Shown: positions 35,205-44,380, counted from the stretch's first letter. The stretch is DNA of 59,398 nucleotides from Pseudomonas sp. Irchel s3h14 (GCF_900187425.1 NZ_FYDJ01000026.1:1-59398), one strand, 5' to 3'. Made by a program: numbers and translations. The notes: generated from the letters alone by a model not told the origin.

Positions 35205-36457
35205 GCGAATACGCCGACCTGCTGATCATCGGTGCCGGTCCCGCCGGCATGGCCGCTGCGCTCGCCGCAGCACCAAGCGGTGCACGCATCGTCCTGCTCG
35301 ATGACAACCCGCTGCCGGGCGGGCAAATCTGGCGCGACGGGCCTCAAGCCAAGCTGCCGAACCCCGCGCGTCAGATGCGCGAGCGACTGGAGGCGTGCAG
35401 CAACATCCGCCGCCACTCCGGCACTCGGGTGATCGCCTGCGCCGGACCGAAACAACTGCTGGTCGAAGACGCCGATAGAGGCTGGTTGATCGGTTACGAC
35501 AAACTGATTCTGTGTACCGGCGCCCGCGAATTACTGCTGCCCTTCCCCGGCTGGACGCTGCCTGGAGTGACCGGGGTTGGCGGTCTCCAAGCGTTAATCA
35601 AGAGCGGCCTGCCGGTGCAGGACGAACGCATTGTGATTGCCGGCAGCGGACCGTTACTGCTCGCCAGCGCCGCCACCGCAAAACACAACGGTGCCCGGGT
35701 GCTGCGTATCGCCGAGCAAGCCCGCGCGGCCGCCGTCGCCGGTTTCGCCGCGCAACTGCCACGCTGGCCCAACAAGCTGATGCAGTCGGTCACGTTGTTC
35801 GACCGCCATTACCGTACCGGGACCCATGTACTGGCGGCCCTGGGCAATGAGCGGCTGGAAGGTGTGCGTCTGCAACAGCAAGGGAAAGTCGTCGAACTGG
35901 AATGTGATCGCCTGGCTTGCGGCTTCGGTCTGATTCCCAATACCCAACTCGGCCAGGCTCTGGGCTGCGAGCTCGATGGCCCGGCGATTGCCGTCGATGC
36001 CTGGCAGGCCACTCGCCGCGCCGATCACTACGCGGCGGGTGAATGCACCGGTTTCGGTGGCAGTGAACTGGCGTTGGTCGAAGGCGCAATCGCTGGCCAC
36101 GCCGCCGTCGGTGACCTTGATTCGGCCTGTGCATTGTGGCCGCGTCGTGCGCGCTGGCAGGGTTTCGCCAACGCCCTCAACAAGGCCTTCACCCTCGATC
36201 TGCAACTCAAGTCGCTGGCACAACCCGACACCCTGGTGTGCCGTTGCGAAGACGTGCCTTACGGGCTGCTTGCCGGGCACACTGACTGGCGCGACGCCAA
36301 ACTGGCCAGCCGCTGCGGCATGGGCGCCTGCCAAGGCCGGGTGTGTGGCAGCGCGTTGCAGCACCTGTTCGGCTGGCAACCTTCGGCGCCACGCCCGCCC
36401 TTCAGTCCGGCGCGGATCGAGACCTTGTTGTGCCTGGACGACACCCCGCCGGCCTGA
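35201..36457 (+). CDS. D-hydroxyproline dehydrogenase, FAD/NAD-type subunit
   Basis: The 418-residue protein is a pyridine nucleotide-disulphide oxidoreductase-type flavoprotein. LLIIGAGPAGMAAALAA is at residues 7-23, and a second dinucleotide site is around IVIAGSGPLLLASAATAK near 150. The C-terminal BFD-like region carries four Cys (CRCEDVPYG, SRCGMGACQGRVCG) for a [2Fe-2S] cluster. It corresponds to HcnB/OoxA-type subunits that complete the enzyme with lhpB and the small subunit. It overlaps the small subunit gene by four bases. Confidence 0.87.
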   Translation: MSEYADLLIIGAGPAGMAAALAAAPSGARIVLLDDNPLPGGQIWRDGPQAKLPNPARQMRERLEACSNIRRHSGTRVIACAGPKQLLVEDADRGWLIGYDKLILCTGARELLLPFPGWTLPGVTGVGGLQALIKSGLPVQDERIVIAGSGPLLLASAATAKHNGARVLRIAEQARAAAVAGFAAQLPRWPNKLMQSVTLFDRHYRTGTHVLAALGNERLEGVRLQQQGKVVELECDRLACGFGLIPNTQLGQALGCELDGPAIAVDAWQATRRADHYAAGECTGFGGSELALVEGAIAGHAAVGDLDSACALWPRRARWQGFANALNKAFTLDLQLKSLAQPDTLVCRCEDVPYGLLAGHTDWRDAKLASRCGMGACQGRVCGSALQHLFGWQPSAPRPPFSPARIETLLCLDDTPPA

Positions 36458-36531
36458 ATGCCGGCCCGGGGCTTTCGGGTCCGTCGCCGAGTCTTTATGA
36501 TCCCGGGCATTGCCTCCAGACGCCCAGCGCC

Positions 36532-37281
36532 ATGTATGCCTCGCTCACTACCTTCAAACCCTGCGACCTGCCCACTCTGCTGAGCAGTCTGCAGCCGATC
36601 GCGGCGCTGCTCGACACCCTGTCGGACGTGGTGTTTTTCATCAAGGACAGCGAGGCCCGCTACGCCTTCGTCAACCAGACCCTGGCCCGGCGCTGTGGCT
36701 TCAAACACAGTGACGAGCTGCTCGGGCGCACCGCTGACATGGTCTTTCCCGAGCGTTTCGGCCCGCTGTACACCGAGCAGGATCGTCGCGTGCTGTCCAC
36801 CGGCCGCGAGCTGGCCGACCAACTCGAACTGCACCTGTATTACGGTAACCAGCCGGTCTGGTGCCTGACCCACAAACTCGCGCTGCGCGACCTGCAAGGT
36901 CAGATCGTCGGCCTGGCCGGCATCTCCCGCGACCTGCAAACGCCACAGTCCAGCCACCCGGCGTTCCAGAAACTCGCGGCGGTGGACGCGCATATCCGCA
37001 GCCATTTCGCCCGCCCTATCAGCCTCGCCGAACTGACCGCGATCGCCGGGTTTTCCGTGGCGCAACTGGAGCGCCATTGCAAACGGGTGTTCCAGCTCAC
37101 CCCACGGCAGATGATTCACAAGGCGCGCCTGGAAGAAGGCTCGCGACTGTTGCTGCACACCGACCTGCCCATCACCGAGATTGCCCTGCGCTGCGGTTAC
37201 ACCGATCACAGCGCCTTCAGCCGGCAGTTCCGCGCCTTGACCAGTCTGGCGCCGAGTCAGTATCGCGAAAGCCGTCGCTGA
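36532..37281 (+). CDS. AraC-family regulator with PAS domain (LhpR-like)
   Basis: The 249-residue protein has an N-terminal PAS domain (about 25-125: LSDVVFFIKDSEARYAFVNQTLARRCGF and GLAGISRDLQ) and a C-terminal AraC HTH (about 145-245, with ITEIALRCGYTDHSAFSRQFRALTSLAPSQYR). LhpR, the AraC-type regulator of hydroxyproline genes in P. aeruginosa, has the same position and family; equivalence is inference. It lies 75 bp after the dehydrogenase operon and may be cotranscribed. The island thus has a GntR and an AraC regulator. Confidence 0.8.
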   Translation: MYASLTTFKPCDLPTLLSSLQPIAALLDTLSDVVFFIKDSEARYAFVNQTLARRCGFKHSDELLGRTADMVFPERFGPLYTEQDRRVLSTGRELADQLELHLYYGNQPVWCLTHKLALRDLQGQIVGLAGISRDLQTPQSSHPAFQKLAAVDAHIRSHFARPISLAELTAIAGFSVAQLERHCKRVFQLTPRQMIHKARLEEGSRLLLHTDLPITEIALRCGYTDHSAFSRQFRALTSLAPSQYRESRR

Positions 37282-37474
37282 ACCCGGGCAAGTGTTCCCT
37301 TAAGGGGCGCCCGGCGTTCCCACTGCTCCCTTCTGTAACACCACCTGATACGGCCCGTCGAGGCGTTCTTCTCCTACGCCCTGTTCCCACAATCTTGTAA
37401 GACGTTTAACTCAAGGCTTGGCGATTAATTCTCGCCTCTGCTCGGAAACAGGCACGCTCATTGCTAATCACATA

Positions 37475-37501
37475 TCGTATACGAAATTCACAATACGATA
37501 T
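37475..37501. promoter_or_regulatory. TCGTATACGA operator before the ABC uptake genes
   Basis: An exact TCGTATACGA (37475-37484) is followed 9 bases later by a half-site ATACGATAT (37493-37501). It is 48 bp before the binding-protein start. The core matches the sites near 32104 and at 43420. Confidence 0.55.
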
Positions 37502-37531
37502 CCAACAGCACTTTCCGACAACGAGGCCTCT

Positions 37532-38350
37532 ATGAAAAACCCCGCATTTGCCGTAGCCCTCAGCGCTGTTCTCAGTACGTCCTTTATCGCCACCGCCCAG
37601 GCCGACAAGCTCGACGACATTATTGGTTCGGGCAAGCTGCGCTGCGCCGTGACCCTGGACTTCCCACCCATGGGTTTCCGCGATGAAGGTAACAACCCGG
37701 CCGGTTTCGACGTGGACTACTGCCGCGACCTGGCGAAGATCCTCGGAGTCGACGCCGAAGTGGTTGAAACGCCCTTCCCCGATCGAATTCCGGCTCTGGT
37801 CTCCGGGCGCGCAGACGTGATCGTTGCGTCTACTTCCGACACCCTCGAACGGGCCAAGACCGTCGGCCTCACCGTGCCGTACTTCGCCTTCCAGATGGTG
37901 GTGCTGACCCGCGACAACACCGGCATCAACAGCTTCGCCGATATCAAAGGCAAAGCTCTGGGCAACACCAGCGGCACCTATGAAGCCATCGCCCTGGAAA
38001 AAGACGTGAAGAGCTGGGGCACCGGCACCTTCCGCGCCTATCAGTCGCAGAACGACACGCTGCTGGCGGTCGCCCAAGGCCACATCGACGCCACTGTGGT
38101 CACCAACACCGTGGCCGCCGCCACGATCAAGTCGGGCAAATACAAGAACCTGAAAATCGCCGGTAACGCGCCGTACACCATTGACTACGTGTCCCTGGGC
38201 GCCAAGCGCAACGAGTATGGCCTGCTCAACTACCTCAACCTGTTCGTCAATCAGCAGGTGCGCAGCGGCCGATACAACGAGCTGTTCACCAAATGGGTCG
38301 GCACCGAGATTTCACCCACCGACCTGACCGTGCCCAAGGTCTATTACTGA
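37532..38350 (+). CDS. ABC transporter substrate-binding protein (amino acid type)
   Basis: The 272-residue protein has a Sec signal (residues 1-23, ending TAQA) and a family-3 solute-binding fold (KLRCAVTLDFPPMGFRDEGNNPAGFDVDYCRDLAKILGV at 35-75, SGRADVIVASTSDTLERAKTV near 95). It is the periplasmic receptor for the two permeases and ATPase downstream, and by context likely binds hydroxyproline or proline-like compounds. The aconitase X gene is placed between it and the permeases. Confidence 0.9.
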   Translation: MKNPAFAVALSAVLSTSFIATAQADKLDDIIGSGKLRCAVTLDFPPMGFRDEGNNPAGFDVDYCRDLAKILGVDAEVVETPFPDRIPALVSGRADVIVASTSDTLERAKTVGLTVPYFAFQMVVLTRDNTGINSFADIKGKALGNTSGTYEAIALEKDVKSWGTGTFRAYQSQNDTLLAVAQGHIDATVVTNTVAAATIKSGKYKNLKIAGNAPYTIDYVSLGAKRNEYGLLNYLNLFVNQQVRSGRYNELFTKWVGTEISPTDLTVPKVYY

Positions 38351-38360
38351 GGTGTCCGGC

Positions 38361-40139
38361 ATGCCTAGGCCAACCTCTCTGACCGGTCGCAGCCTGGTCG
38401 CCGGCGCCGCACAAGGCGCCTTGCTGTTCGCCGATGTCGGGCTGAGTTTCTGGGGCGGGGTCGATCCGTACAGCGGCGAGGTCATCGACCGTCACCACCC
38501 GCTCAGCGGCGAACATCTGGCCGGCCGGGTGCTGGCGATTCCCAGCGGCCGCGGTTCGTGCACCGGCAGCAGTGTGCTGATGGAACTGATCAGCAACGGT
38601 CATGCGCCGGCCGCACTGGTGCTGGCCGAACCCGATGAGATCCTGACCCTGGGCGTGCTTGTGGCACAGACCATTTTCGAGCGTTCCCTGCCGGTGCTGT
38701 GCATCGGCCGGGAGGCCTTCGCCGCCTTGCGCGGCAAGGCCTTTGCTCGGGTCGAAGCATCAACGGTGACCGTGTTCGAACACCTGCCGGGCGATGCCTG
38801 GCAGGCACTCGACAGTCCGTTGCAGAAAGCAGAAAAAAGTACCGCTATCGAACTCACCGAACACGATCAGGCGCTGCTCGACGGCGAGCATGGCAAAGCC
38901 GCCCAAGTGGCGATGCAGATCGTCCTGCGCATGGCTGAACTGCAAGGTGCGCGACACCTGGTGGATGTCACCCAGGCACACATCGACGGCTGCATTTATA
39001 CCGGACCTGCGAGCCTGCGCTTTGCTGAACAGTTGGTGCAGTGGGGAGCAAACGTACGGGTGCCGACTACCCTCAATTCGATTTCCGTCGACCAGCGCCG
39101 TTGGCGCGAGTTGGGCATTGATCCGGCACTCGGTGTGCCGGCCAGTGCTTTGGGCGATGCGTACATGGCGATGGGCGCACAGCTGAGTTTCACCTGCGCG
39201 CCCTACCTGCTCGACAGCGCGCCGAAGGCCGGCGAGCAAATCGTCTGGGCCGAATCCAACGCCGTGGTCTACGCCAACAGCGTGCTCGGCGCACGCACCC
39301 TGAAATACCCGGACTACCTGGACATCTGCATCGCCCTGACCGGCCGTGCGCCCCTGATCGGCTGCCATCTGGACGCGCAGCGTAAAGCGAAACTGCAAAT
39401 CGAATTACCGGTTTTGCGTGAGTTGGACGATGCCTTCTACCCGTTGCTCGGTTACCACATCGGTGCCCTGGCCGGCAGCCGGATTCCGCTGGTGCTGGGG
39501 CTGGAATACAGCAAGCCGAGCCTGGATGACCTGAAAGCTTTCGGTGCGGCTTTCGCCACCACCTCCGCCGCGCCGCTGTTCCATATCGCCGGGGTGACCC
39601 CGGAAGCACTCGACCCGACGCAGGTGCTGGAGGCGGATGCCGATGTGCCGGTGGAGAAAATCCGCCTGAAAGATTTGCTGCTCAGCTGGCGCGAGCTCAA
39701 CAGTGCCCGCGACAACCGGGTGGATGTGGTCTCGCTGGGCAATCCGCATTTCTCCCTCAGCGAATTCGCGCATCTGGCGCGACTGTGCCGGGGTCGGCAC
39801 AAGCACCCCGAGGTCGTGCTCGCCATCACCTGCGGTCGTGCGGTGCTGGAACAGGCCCGCGAGGCTGGACATATCGCGGTGATCGAAGCCTTCGGCGCGA
39901 CCCTGGTCACCGATACCTGCTGGTGCATGCTCGGCGAGCCGGTGATCCCGTTGGCCGCCAAAACCTTGATGACCAACTCAGGCAAGTACGCCCATTACGC
40001 ACCCGGCCTGGTGGGCCGCAAGGTGCACTTCGCCAACCTCGCCGAATGTGTCGACGCCGCCTGCAGCGCCACGGCCAGTGGTCGTTTGCCGGCCTGGCTG
40101 CAATCGGCCGCCTCTCTGGAGAGCCACGCGCATGTTTGA
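38361..40139 (+). CDS. Aconitase X: cis-3-hydroxy-L-proline dehydratase-type
   Basis: The 592-residue protein is an AcnX-type hydrolyase with the small swivel domain fused N-terminally (about 1-135, with GRGSCTGSSVLMELISNGHAPAALVL) to the large catalytic domain (about 145-590). In the single-chain bacterial form this dehydrates cis-3-hydroxy-L-proline to pyrroline-2-carboxylate. Its position between an amino acid binding protein and its permeases, and the reductase for that product at 47770, support this. It is followed by a start codon inside its own stop (ATGTTTGA overlap). The ATG 38361 follows GAGGTG; a GTG nine bases upstream is possible. Confidence 0.85.
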   Translation: MPRPTSLTGRSLVAGAAQGALLFADVGLSFWGGVDPYSGEVIDRHHPLSGEHLAGRVLAIPSGRGSCTGSSVLMELISNGHAPAALVLAEPDEILTLGVLVAQTIFERSLPVLCIGREAFAALRGKAFARVEASTVTVFEHLPGDAWQALDSPLQKAEKSTAIELTEHDQALLDGEHGKAAQVAMQIVLRMAELQGARHLVDVTQAHIDGCIYTGPASLRFAEQLVQWGANVRVPTTLNSISVDQRRWRELGIDPALGVPASALGDAYMAMGAQLSFTCAPYLLDSAPKAGEQIVWAESNAVVYANSVLGARTLKYPDYLDICIALTGRAPLIGCHLDAQRKAKLQIELPVLRELDDAFYPLLGYHIGALAGSRIPLVLGLEYSKPSLDDLKAFGAAFATTSAAPLFHIAGVTPEALDPTQVLEADADVPVEKIRLKDLLLSWRELNSARDNRVDVVSLGNPHFSLSEFAHLARLCRGRHKHPEVVLAITCGRAVLEQAREAGHIAVIEAFGATLVTDTCWCMLGEPVIPLAAKTLMTNSGKYAHYAPGLVGRKVHFANLAECVDAACSATASGRLPAWLQSAASLESHAHV

Positions 40140-40797
40140 TTACACCTTCCAATGGCGCGCGACCCTGCGCGCCCTGCCGGACATGCTCGCCGGCGCCTGG
40201 GTCACCTTCGAGACCGCCGCGCTGTCGATGATCTTCGGCGTGCTGATCGCCCTGGCCCTGACGGTGATGCGTGAAACCAAACAGCCCTTGTTGCGCAGCA
40301 TCGGCAACGGCTGGGTGTCGATCGCCCGCAACACCCCGTCGCTGTTCCAGATCTACGTCCTGTACTTCGGCCTCGGCTCGCTGGATTTGCATGTCAGCTC
40401 ATGGTTCGCGCTGCTGGCCGGGATCACCTTCAACAACGCCGGCTACCTGGCGGAAAACTTTCGCGGCGGCCTCAAGGCTGTGCCCGGCACGCAAGTGCGC
40501 GCCGCGCGCTCGCTGGGCATGAGTGCCTTTCAGGCTTACCGGATGATCATCGTCCCGCAACTGCTGCGGATCGTCTTCTATCCGTTGAGTAACCAGATGG
40601 TTTGGGCGGTGTTGATGACGTCGCTGGGGGTGATCGTCGGGCTGAACAATGACCTCACCGGCGTGACCCAGGACTACAACGTCAAGACGTTCCGCACCTT
40701 CGAATACTTCGCCATCGCAGCGGCGTTGTATTACCTGATTGCCAAGGCGATCGTCGCCGTCGCCCGGCTGATGGCCTGGCGGCTGTTCCGCTATTGA
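40132..40797 (+). CDS. ABC permease, amino acid type (first)
   Basis: The 221-residue protein is an inner-membrane subunit with about five hydrophobic segments and a single EAA loop (RAARSLGMSAFQAYRMIIVPQLLRIVFYP) near residue 130. It overlaps the aconitase X stop by eight bases and is followed 10 bp on by the second permease. Together they form the channel for the binding protein at 37532. Confidence 0.88.
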   Translation: MFDYTFQWRATLRALPDMLAGAWVTFETAALSMIFGVLIALALTVMRETKQPLLRSIGNGWVSIARNTPSLFQIYVLYFGLGSLDLHVSSWFALLAGITFNNAGYLAENFRGGLKAVPGTQVRAARSLGMSAFQAYRMIIVPQLLRIVFYPLSNQMVWAVLMTSLGVIVGLNNDLTGVTQDYNVKTFRTFEYFAIAAALYYLIAKAIVAVARLMAWRLFRY

Positions 40798-40807
40798 GGA
40801 GGTGACC

Positions 40808-41458
40808 ATGTTGACTACCAGTTTTTCCTGGAATGACCTGCTGTTCTTGCTTGATGGCGCCTGGGTCACTCTGAAACTCACGTTCTGGTCGATCATCCTC
40901 GGCTCCTTCGCCGGGCTGTTGTTCGGCTTGCTGCGGGCGCTGTTTCCGCGCGCCAGCCTGCCGCTGGCCTGGGTGCTGGACGTGTTTCGCAGCGTGCCGT
41001 TGCTGATCCAGTTTGTGTTGTTCAACTCGCTGAAAAGCATCGTCGGTTTGAACATCAGCGCCTTCAGCGTTGGTTGCATTGTGCTCGGGGTCTACGCCGC
41101 CGCGTACTTCACCGAGATCGTGCGCAGCGGCGTGCTGTCGGTGCCGTTCACCGTGCGCCGGGCCAGTCGCTCGCTGGGGTTGAGTTTCCTGCAGGACCTG
41201 CGCTGGATCGTCCTGCCGATGGCCACGCGGGTGGCCTTTCCCGGTTGGCTGAACCTGGTGCTCAGCGTAATGAAAGACACCGCGCTGGTGATGTGGATCG
41301 GCATCGTCGAACTGCTGCGCGCCTCGCAAACCATCGTGACCCGCATTCAGGAACCGCTGCTGGTGCTGTGCATCGCGGGCCTCATCTACTACGTCATGAG
41401 CCTGGTGGTCGCTCGCCTCGGCGCTCGTCTGGAAAGAAGGTGGCAAGAAAATGATTGA
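40808..41458 (+). CDS. ABC permease, amino acid type (second)
   Basis: The 216-residue protein is paralogous to the preceding permease, with the EAA loop RRASRSLGLSFLQDLRWIVLPMATRVAFPGW near residue 115. GAGGAGG lies four bases upstream of the ATG at 40808. The last bases overlap the ATPase gene start by eight bases. About five membrane segments are visible. Confidence 0.88.
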   Translation: MLTTSFSWNDLLFLLDGAWVTLKLTFWSIILGSFAGLLFGLLRALFPRASLPLAWVLDVFRSVPLLIQFVLFNSLKSIVGLNISAFSVGCIVLGVYAAAYFTEIVRSGVLSVPFTVRRASRSLGLSFLQDLRWIVLPMATRVAFPGWLNLVLSVMKDTALVMWIGIVELLRASQTIVTRIQEPLLVLCIAGLIYYVMSLVVARLGARLERRWQEND

Positions 41459-42173
41459 GATCGACAACGTACACAAATCCTTCGGCAACCTCGAAGTGGT
41501 CAAGGGCGTCAACCTGACGGTGAACAAGGGCGAGGTGGTGTCGATCATCGGCGGCTCCGGCTCGGGCAAGTCCACCCTATTGATGTGCATCAACGGCCTG
41601 GAGCCGATCCAGAAAGGCAACATCCGCGTCGACGGTGTCGAGGTCCATCACAGCGCCACGGACCTCAACCGTCTGCGGCAGAAGATCGGCATCGTCTTCC
41701 AGCAATGGAATGCGTTCCCGCACCTGACCGTGCTGGAAAACGTGATGCTGGCGCCGCGCAAAGTGCTGGGCAAGAGCAAGGCCGAAGCCGAGGAACTGGC
41801 GGTCAAGCAACTGACTCACGTCGGTCTGGGCGACAAGCTCAAAGCCTTTCCCGGCAAGCTCTCTGGCGGCCAGCAACAGCGCATGGCGATCGCCCGCGCC
41901 CTGGCTATGTCGCCGGATTACATGCTGTTCGACGAAGCCACTTCGGCCCTCGATCCGCAGTTGGTGGGCGAGGTGCTGGACACCATGCGCATGCTCGCTG
42001 AAGACGGCATGACCATGGTTCTGGTGACTCATGAAATCCGCTTCGCCCGCGATGTGTCCGACCGCGTGGCGTTCTTTCGCAATGGTTTGGTGCATGAGAT
42101 CGGCTCGCCTGATCAGGTTATTGGTAACCCGGTGCATGCAGAAACTGCGGCCTTTCTGAAATCAGTGAAATAA
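41451..42173 (+). CDS. ABC transporter ATPase, amino acid type
   Basis: The 240-residue ATPase has Walker A GGSGSGKST (about 33-41), signature LSGGQQQRMAIARAL near 140 and Walker B MLFDEATSALDPQL near 165. The switch His is in VLVTHEIRFARD. It is of the GlnQ/HisP branch that drives polar amino acid uptake. It completes the transporter of the island, after the binding protein and two permeases. Confidence 0.95.
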   Translation: MIEIDNVHKSFGNLEVVKGVNLTVNKGEVVSIIGGSGSGKSTLLMCINGLEPIQKGNIRVDGVEVHHSATDLNRLRQKIGIVFQQWNAFPHLTVLENVMLAPRKVLGKSKAEAEELAVKQLTHVGLGDKLKAFPGKLSGGQQQRMAIARALAMSPDYMLFDEATSALDPQLVGEVLDTMRMLAEDGMTMVLVTHEIRFARDVSDRVAFFRNGLVHEIGSPDQVIGNPVHAETAAFLKSVK

Positions 42174-42178
42174 CTAAT

Positions 42179-42263
42179 GGCCCCTTCGCGAGCAAGCCCG
42201 CTCCCACATTGGCCTATGTATAGCCCCAAACCCTGTGGGAGCGGGCTTGCTCGCGAAAGGGCC
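42179..42263. repeat. REP doublet (REPIN)
   Basis: GGCCCCTTCGCGAGCAAGCC and its inverted copy form an 85-bp element with outer arms GGCCC/GGGCCC and a central unique stretch. It lies between the ATPase gene and the proline-racemase-like gene, six bases after the stop codon. Confidence 0.9.
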
Positions 42264-42289
42264 CTAACAGACAAAACAAGGAGCAGACA

Positions 42290-43318
42290 ATGCGTTCATC
42301 GAAAGTGATTCATGTAGTCAGCTGCCACGCCGAAGGCGAAGTCGGCGACGTGATCGTCGGCGGCGTCGCGCCACCGCCCGGGGCCACCGTGTGGGAACAG
42401 TCGCGCTGGATTGCCAAGGATCAGACCCTGCGCAACTTCGTGCTCAACGAGCCGCGTGGCGGTGTGTTCCGCCACGTCAACCTGCTGGTGCCGGCCAAGG
42501 ATCCTCGGGCGCAGATGGCCTGGATCATCATGGAACCGGCCGACACGCCGCCGATGTCCGGCTCCAACTCGCTGTGCGTGGCCACCGTGTTGCTCGACAG
42601 CGGCATCCTGCCGATGACAGAACCGCAAACCCGACTGGTGCTCGAAGCGCCGGGCGGACTGATCGAAGCGGTGGCCGACTGCCGTGACGGCAAAGTCGAA
42701 CGGGTGGAAATCAAGAACGTGCCCTCCTTCGCTGACCGCCTCGACGCCTGGATCGAAGTCGAAGGCGTCGGCTCGTTGCAGGTCGACACCGCGTACGGCG
42801 GCGACAGTTTTGTGATTGCCGACGCCAAGCGCCTGGGCTTTTCCATTCGTCCTGATGAAGCGGCCGAACTGGTCGAGGTCGGGCTGAAAATCACCCGCGC
42901 GGCCAATGAACAACTGGGCTTTGTCCATCCGCTGAACCCTGAGTGGTCGCACATTTCCTTCTGCCAGATCGCTGCTCCCCTCGTCTATGAAAACGGCATT
43001 GCCACCGGCGCCAACGCGGTGGTGATTCAACCCGGCAAGATCGACCGCTCACCGACCGGCACCGGCTGCTCGGCACGCATGGCGGTGCTGCAGGCCAAGG
43101 GCTTGATGCAGGTCGGCGAGCGTTTTATCGGCCGCTCGATCATCGGTTCCGAGTTCCACTGCCGCATCGATTCGCTGACGGAAGTGGCTGGACGCCCGGC
43201 GATTTACCCGTGCATTTCCGGCCGGGCCTGGATCACCGGCACCCACCAGTTGCTGCTTGATCCGAGCGATCCGTGGCCACAAGGCTATCGACTGTCTGAC
43301 ACCTGGCCTGGGGCCTGA
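42290..43318 (+). CDS. Proline racemase superfamily protein, trans-3-hydroxyproline dehydratase-like
   Basis: The 342-residue protein is a proline racemase/3-hydroxyproline dehydratase homologue. In epimerases the catalytic residues are two Cys (here the paralogue at 32931 has Cys88/Cys236). This protein has Ser90 in MSGSNSLC and Thr256 in DRSPTGTGCSA. Cys-Thr enzymes are trans-3-hydroxy-L-proline dehydratases and Ser-Cys members are also known; Ser-Thr is not one of the combinations I know. A Cys at residue 260, four residues after Thr256, is conspicuous. Its position near AcnX and the reductase fits a dehydratase feeding pyrroline-2-carboxylate, but activity is inference. Confidence 0.75.
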   Translation: MRSSKVIHVVSCHAEGEVGDVIVGGVAPPPGATVWEQSRWIAKDQTLRNFVLNEPRGGVFRHVNLLVPAKDPRAQMAWIIMEPADTPPMSGSNSLCVATVLLDSGILPMTEPQTRLVLEAPGGLIEAVADCRDGKVERVEIKNVPSFADRLDAWIEVEGVGSLQVDTAYGGDSFVIADAKRLGFSIRPDEAAELVEVGLKITRAANEQLGFVHPLNPEWSHISFCQIAAPLVYENGIATGANAVVIQPGKIDRSPTGTGCSARMAVLQAKGLMQVGERFIGRSIIGSEFHCRIDSLTEVAGRPAIYPCISGRAWITGTHQLLLDPSDPWPQGYRLSDTWPGA

Positions 43319-43419
43319 ACACAGCCTTACAAACCCTCACCAAAAAACTCTGACAAACGGCTAGCAAAAAACCCCTCGTAACTGAAAAAAGCACTGGCCG
43401 AGTTTTTTCACATACAATA

Positions 43420-43429
43420 TCGTATACGA
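43420..43429. promoter_or_regulatory. TCGTATACGA operator before the deaminase gene
   Basis: An exact TCGTATACGA, flanked by AATA on the left and AATACAATA on the right, is 28 bp from the start of the dihydrodipicolinate synthase-like gene. Its closeness to the start suggests repression. Confidence 0.55.
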
Positions 43430-43456
43430 AATACAATAAATGAACCGGAGGCAACA

Positions 43457-44374
43457 ATGAGCAAGCGCATTAACTGGAGTGGCGTCTTCCCCGCGGTGAC
43501 CACTCAATTCAACGACGACTTCACCATCAACCTGGAAAAAACCCACCAGGTGATTTCCAACGTGATCCGTGACGGCGTGTCGGGCCTGGTGGTGTGCGGT
43601 TCGGTGGGGGAAAACACCTCATTGACCGCCGAAGAAAAAATCGCCGTGACTGAAGTCGCGGTCGACGCTTCCCGCGGCCGCGTGCCGGTGATCTGCGGCG
43701 TGGCCGAATTCACCAGCGTGCAAGCGGCCAAGGTCGCCAACGCCGTGCGCCGCGTCGGTGTTGACGGGGTCATGCTGATGCCGGCGCTGGTCTACGGTTC
43801 CAAACCGTTCGAGACCGCCGAGCACTACCGCTACGTGGCGAAGAATGCCGACGTGCCGCTGATGGTTTACAACAACCCGCCGATCTACAAAAACGACGTG
43901 ACCCCGGACATCCTGATTTCCCTGGCCGACTGCGACAACGTGGTGTGCTTCAAGGATTCCTCCGGCGACACCCGTCGTTTCATCGACGTGCGCAATGAAG
44001 TGGGCGACCGTTTTGTGCTGTTCGCCGGCCTTGATGACGTGGTGCTGGAAAGCATCGCGGTGGGCGCCGAAGGCTGGGTCTCGGGCATGTCCAACGTGTT
44101 CCCGAAAGAAGGCGAAACCATCTTCCGCCTGGCCAAGGCCGGTCGCTTCGCCGAAGCCATGCCGATCTACGAATGGCTGATGCCAATCCTGCACCTCGAC
44201 GCCCGTGCCGACCTGGTGCAGTGCATCAAGCTGTGCGAAGCCATCGCCGGTCGCGGCAGCGCCCTGACCCGTCCGCCACGCCTGGCGCTGCCGGAAGTCG
44301 ATCGGGTTTTCGTCGAGCAGATCATGGCCAAGGCCCTGGCCAACCGTCCGGAACTGCCGGACGTCGGTCTCTGA
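43457..44374 (+). CDS. lhpC: Pyrroline-4-hydroxy-2-carboxylate deaminase (DapA family)
   Basis: The 305-residue protein is in the dihydrodipicolinate synthase/N-acetylneuraminate lyase family. The Schiff-base Lys166 is in VVCFKDSSGD, the Tyr near 138 in VPLMVYNNPP, and the glycine-rich GSVGENTSLTAEE loop near 48. In the hydroxyproline pathway it converts pyrroline-4-hydroxy-2-carboxylate to 2-oxoglutarate semialdehyde. A TCGTATACGA site lies upstream, and an MFS carrier gene and the semialdehyde dehydrogenase gene follow. Confidence 0.88.
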   Translation: MSKRINWSGVFPAVTTQFNDDFTINLEKTHQVISNVIRDGVSGLVVCGSVGENTSLTAEEKIAVTEVAVDASRGRVPVICGVAEFTSVQAAKVANAVRRVGVDGVMLMPALVYGSKPFETAEHYRYVAKNADVPLMVYNNPPIYKNDVTPDILISLADCDNVVCFKDSSGDTRRFIDVRNEVGDRFVLFAGLDDVVLESIAVGAEGWVSGMSNVFPKEGETIFRLAKAGRFAEAMPIYEWLMPILHLDARADLVQCIKLCEAIAGRGSALTRPPRLALPEVDRVFVEQIMAKALANRPELPDVGL

Positions 44375-44380
44375 GTGATT

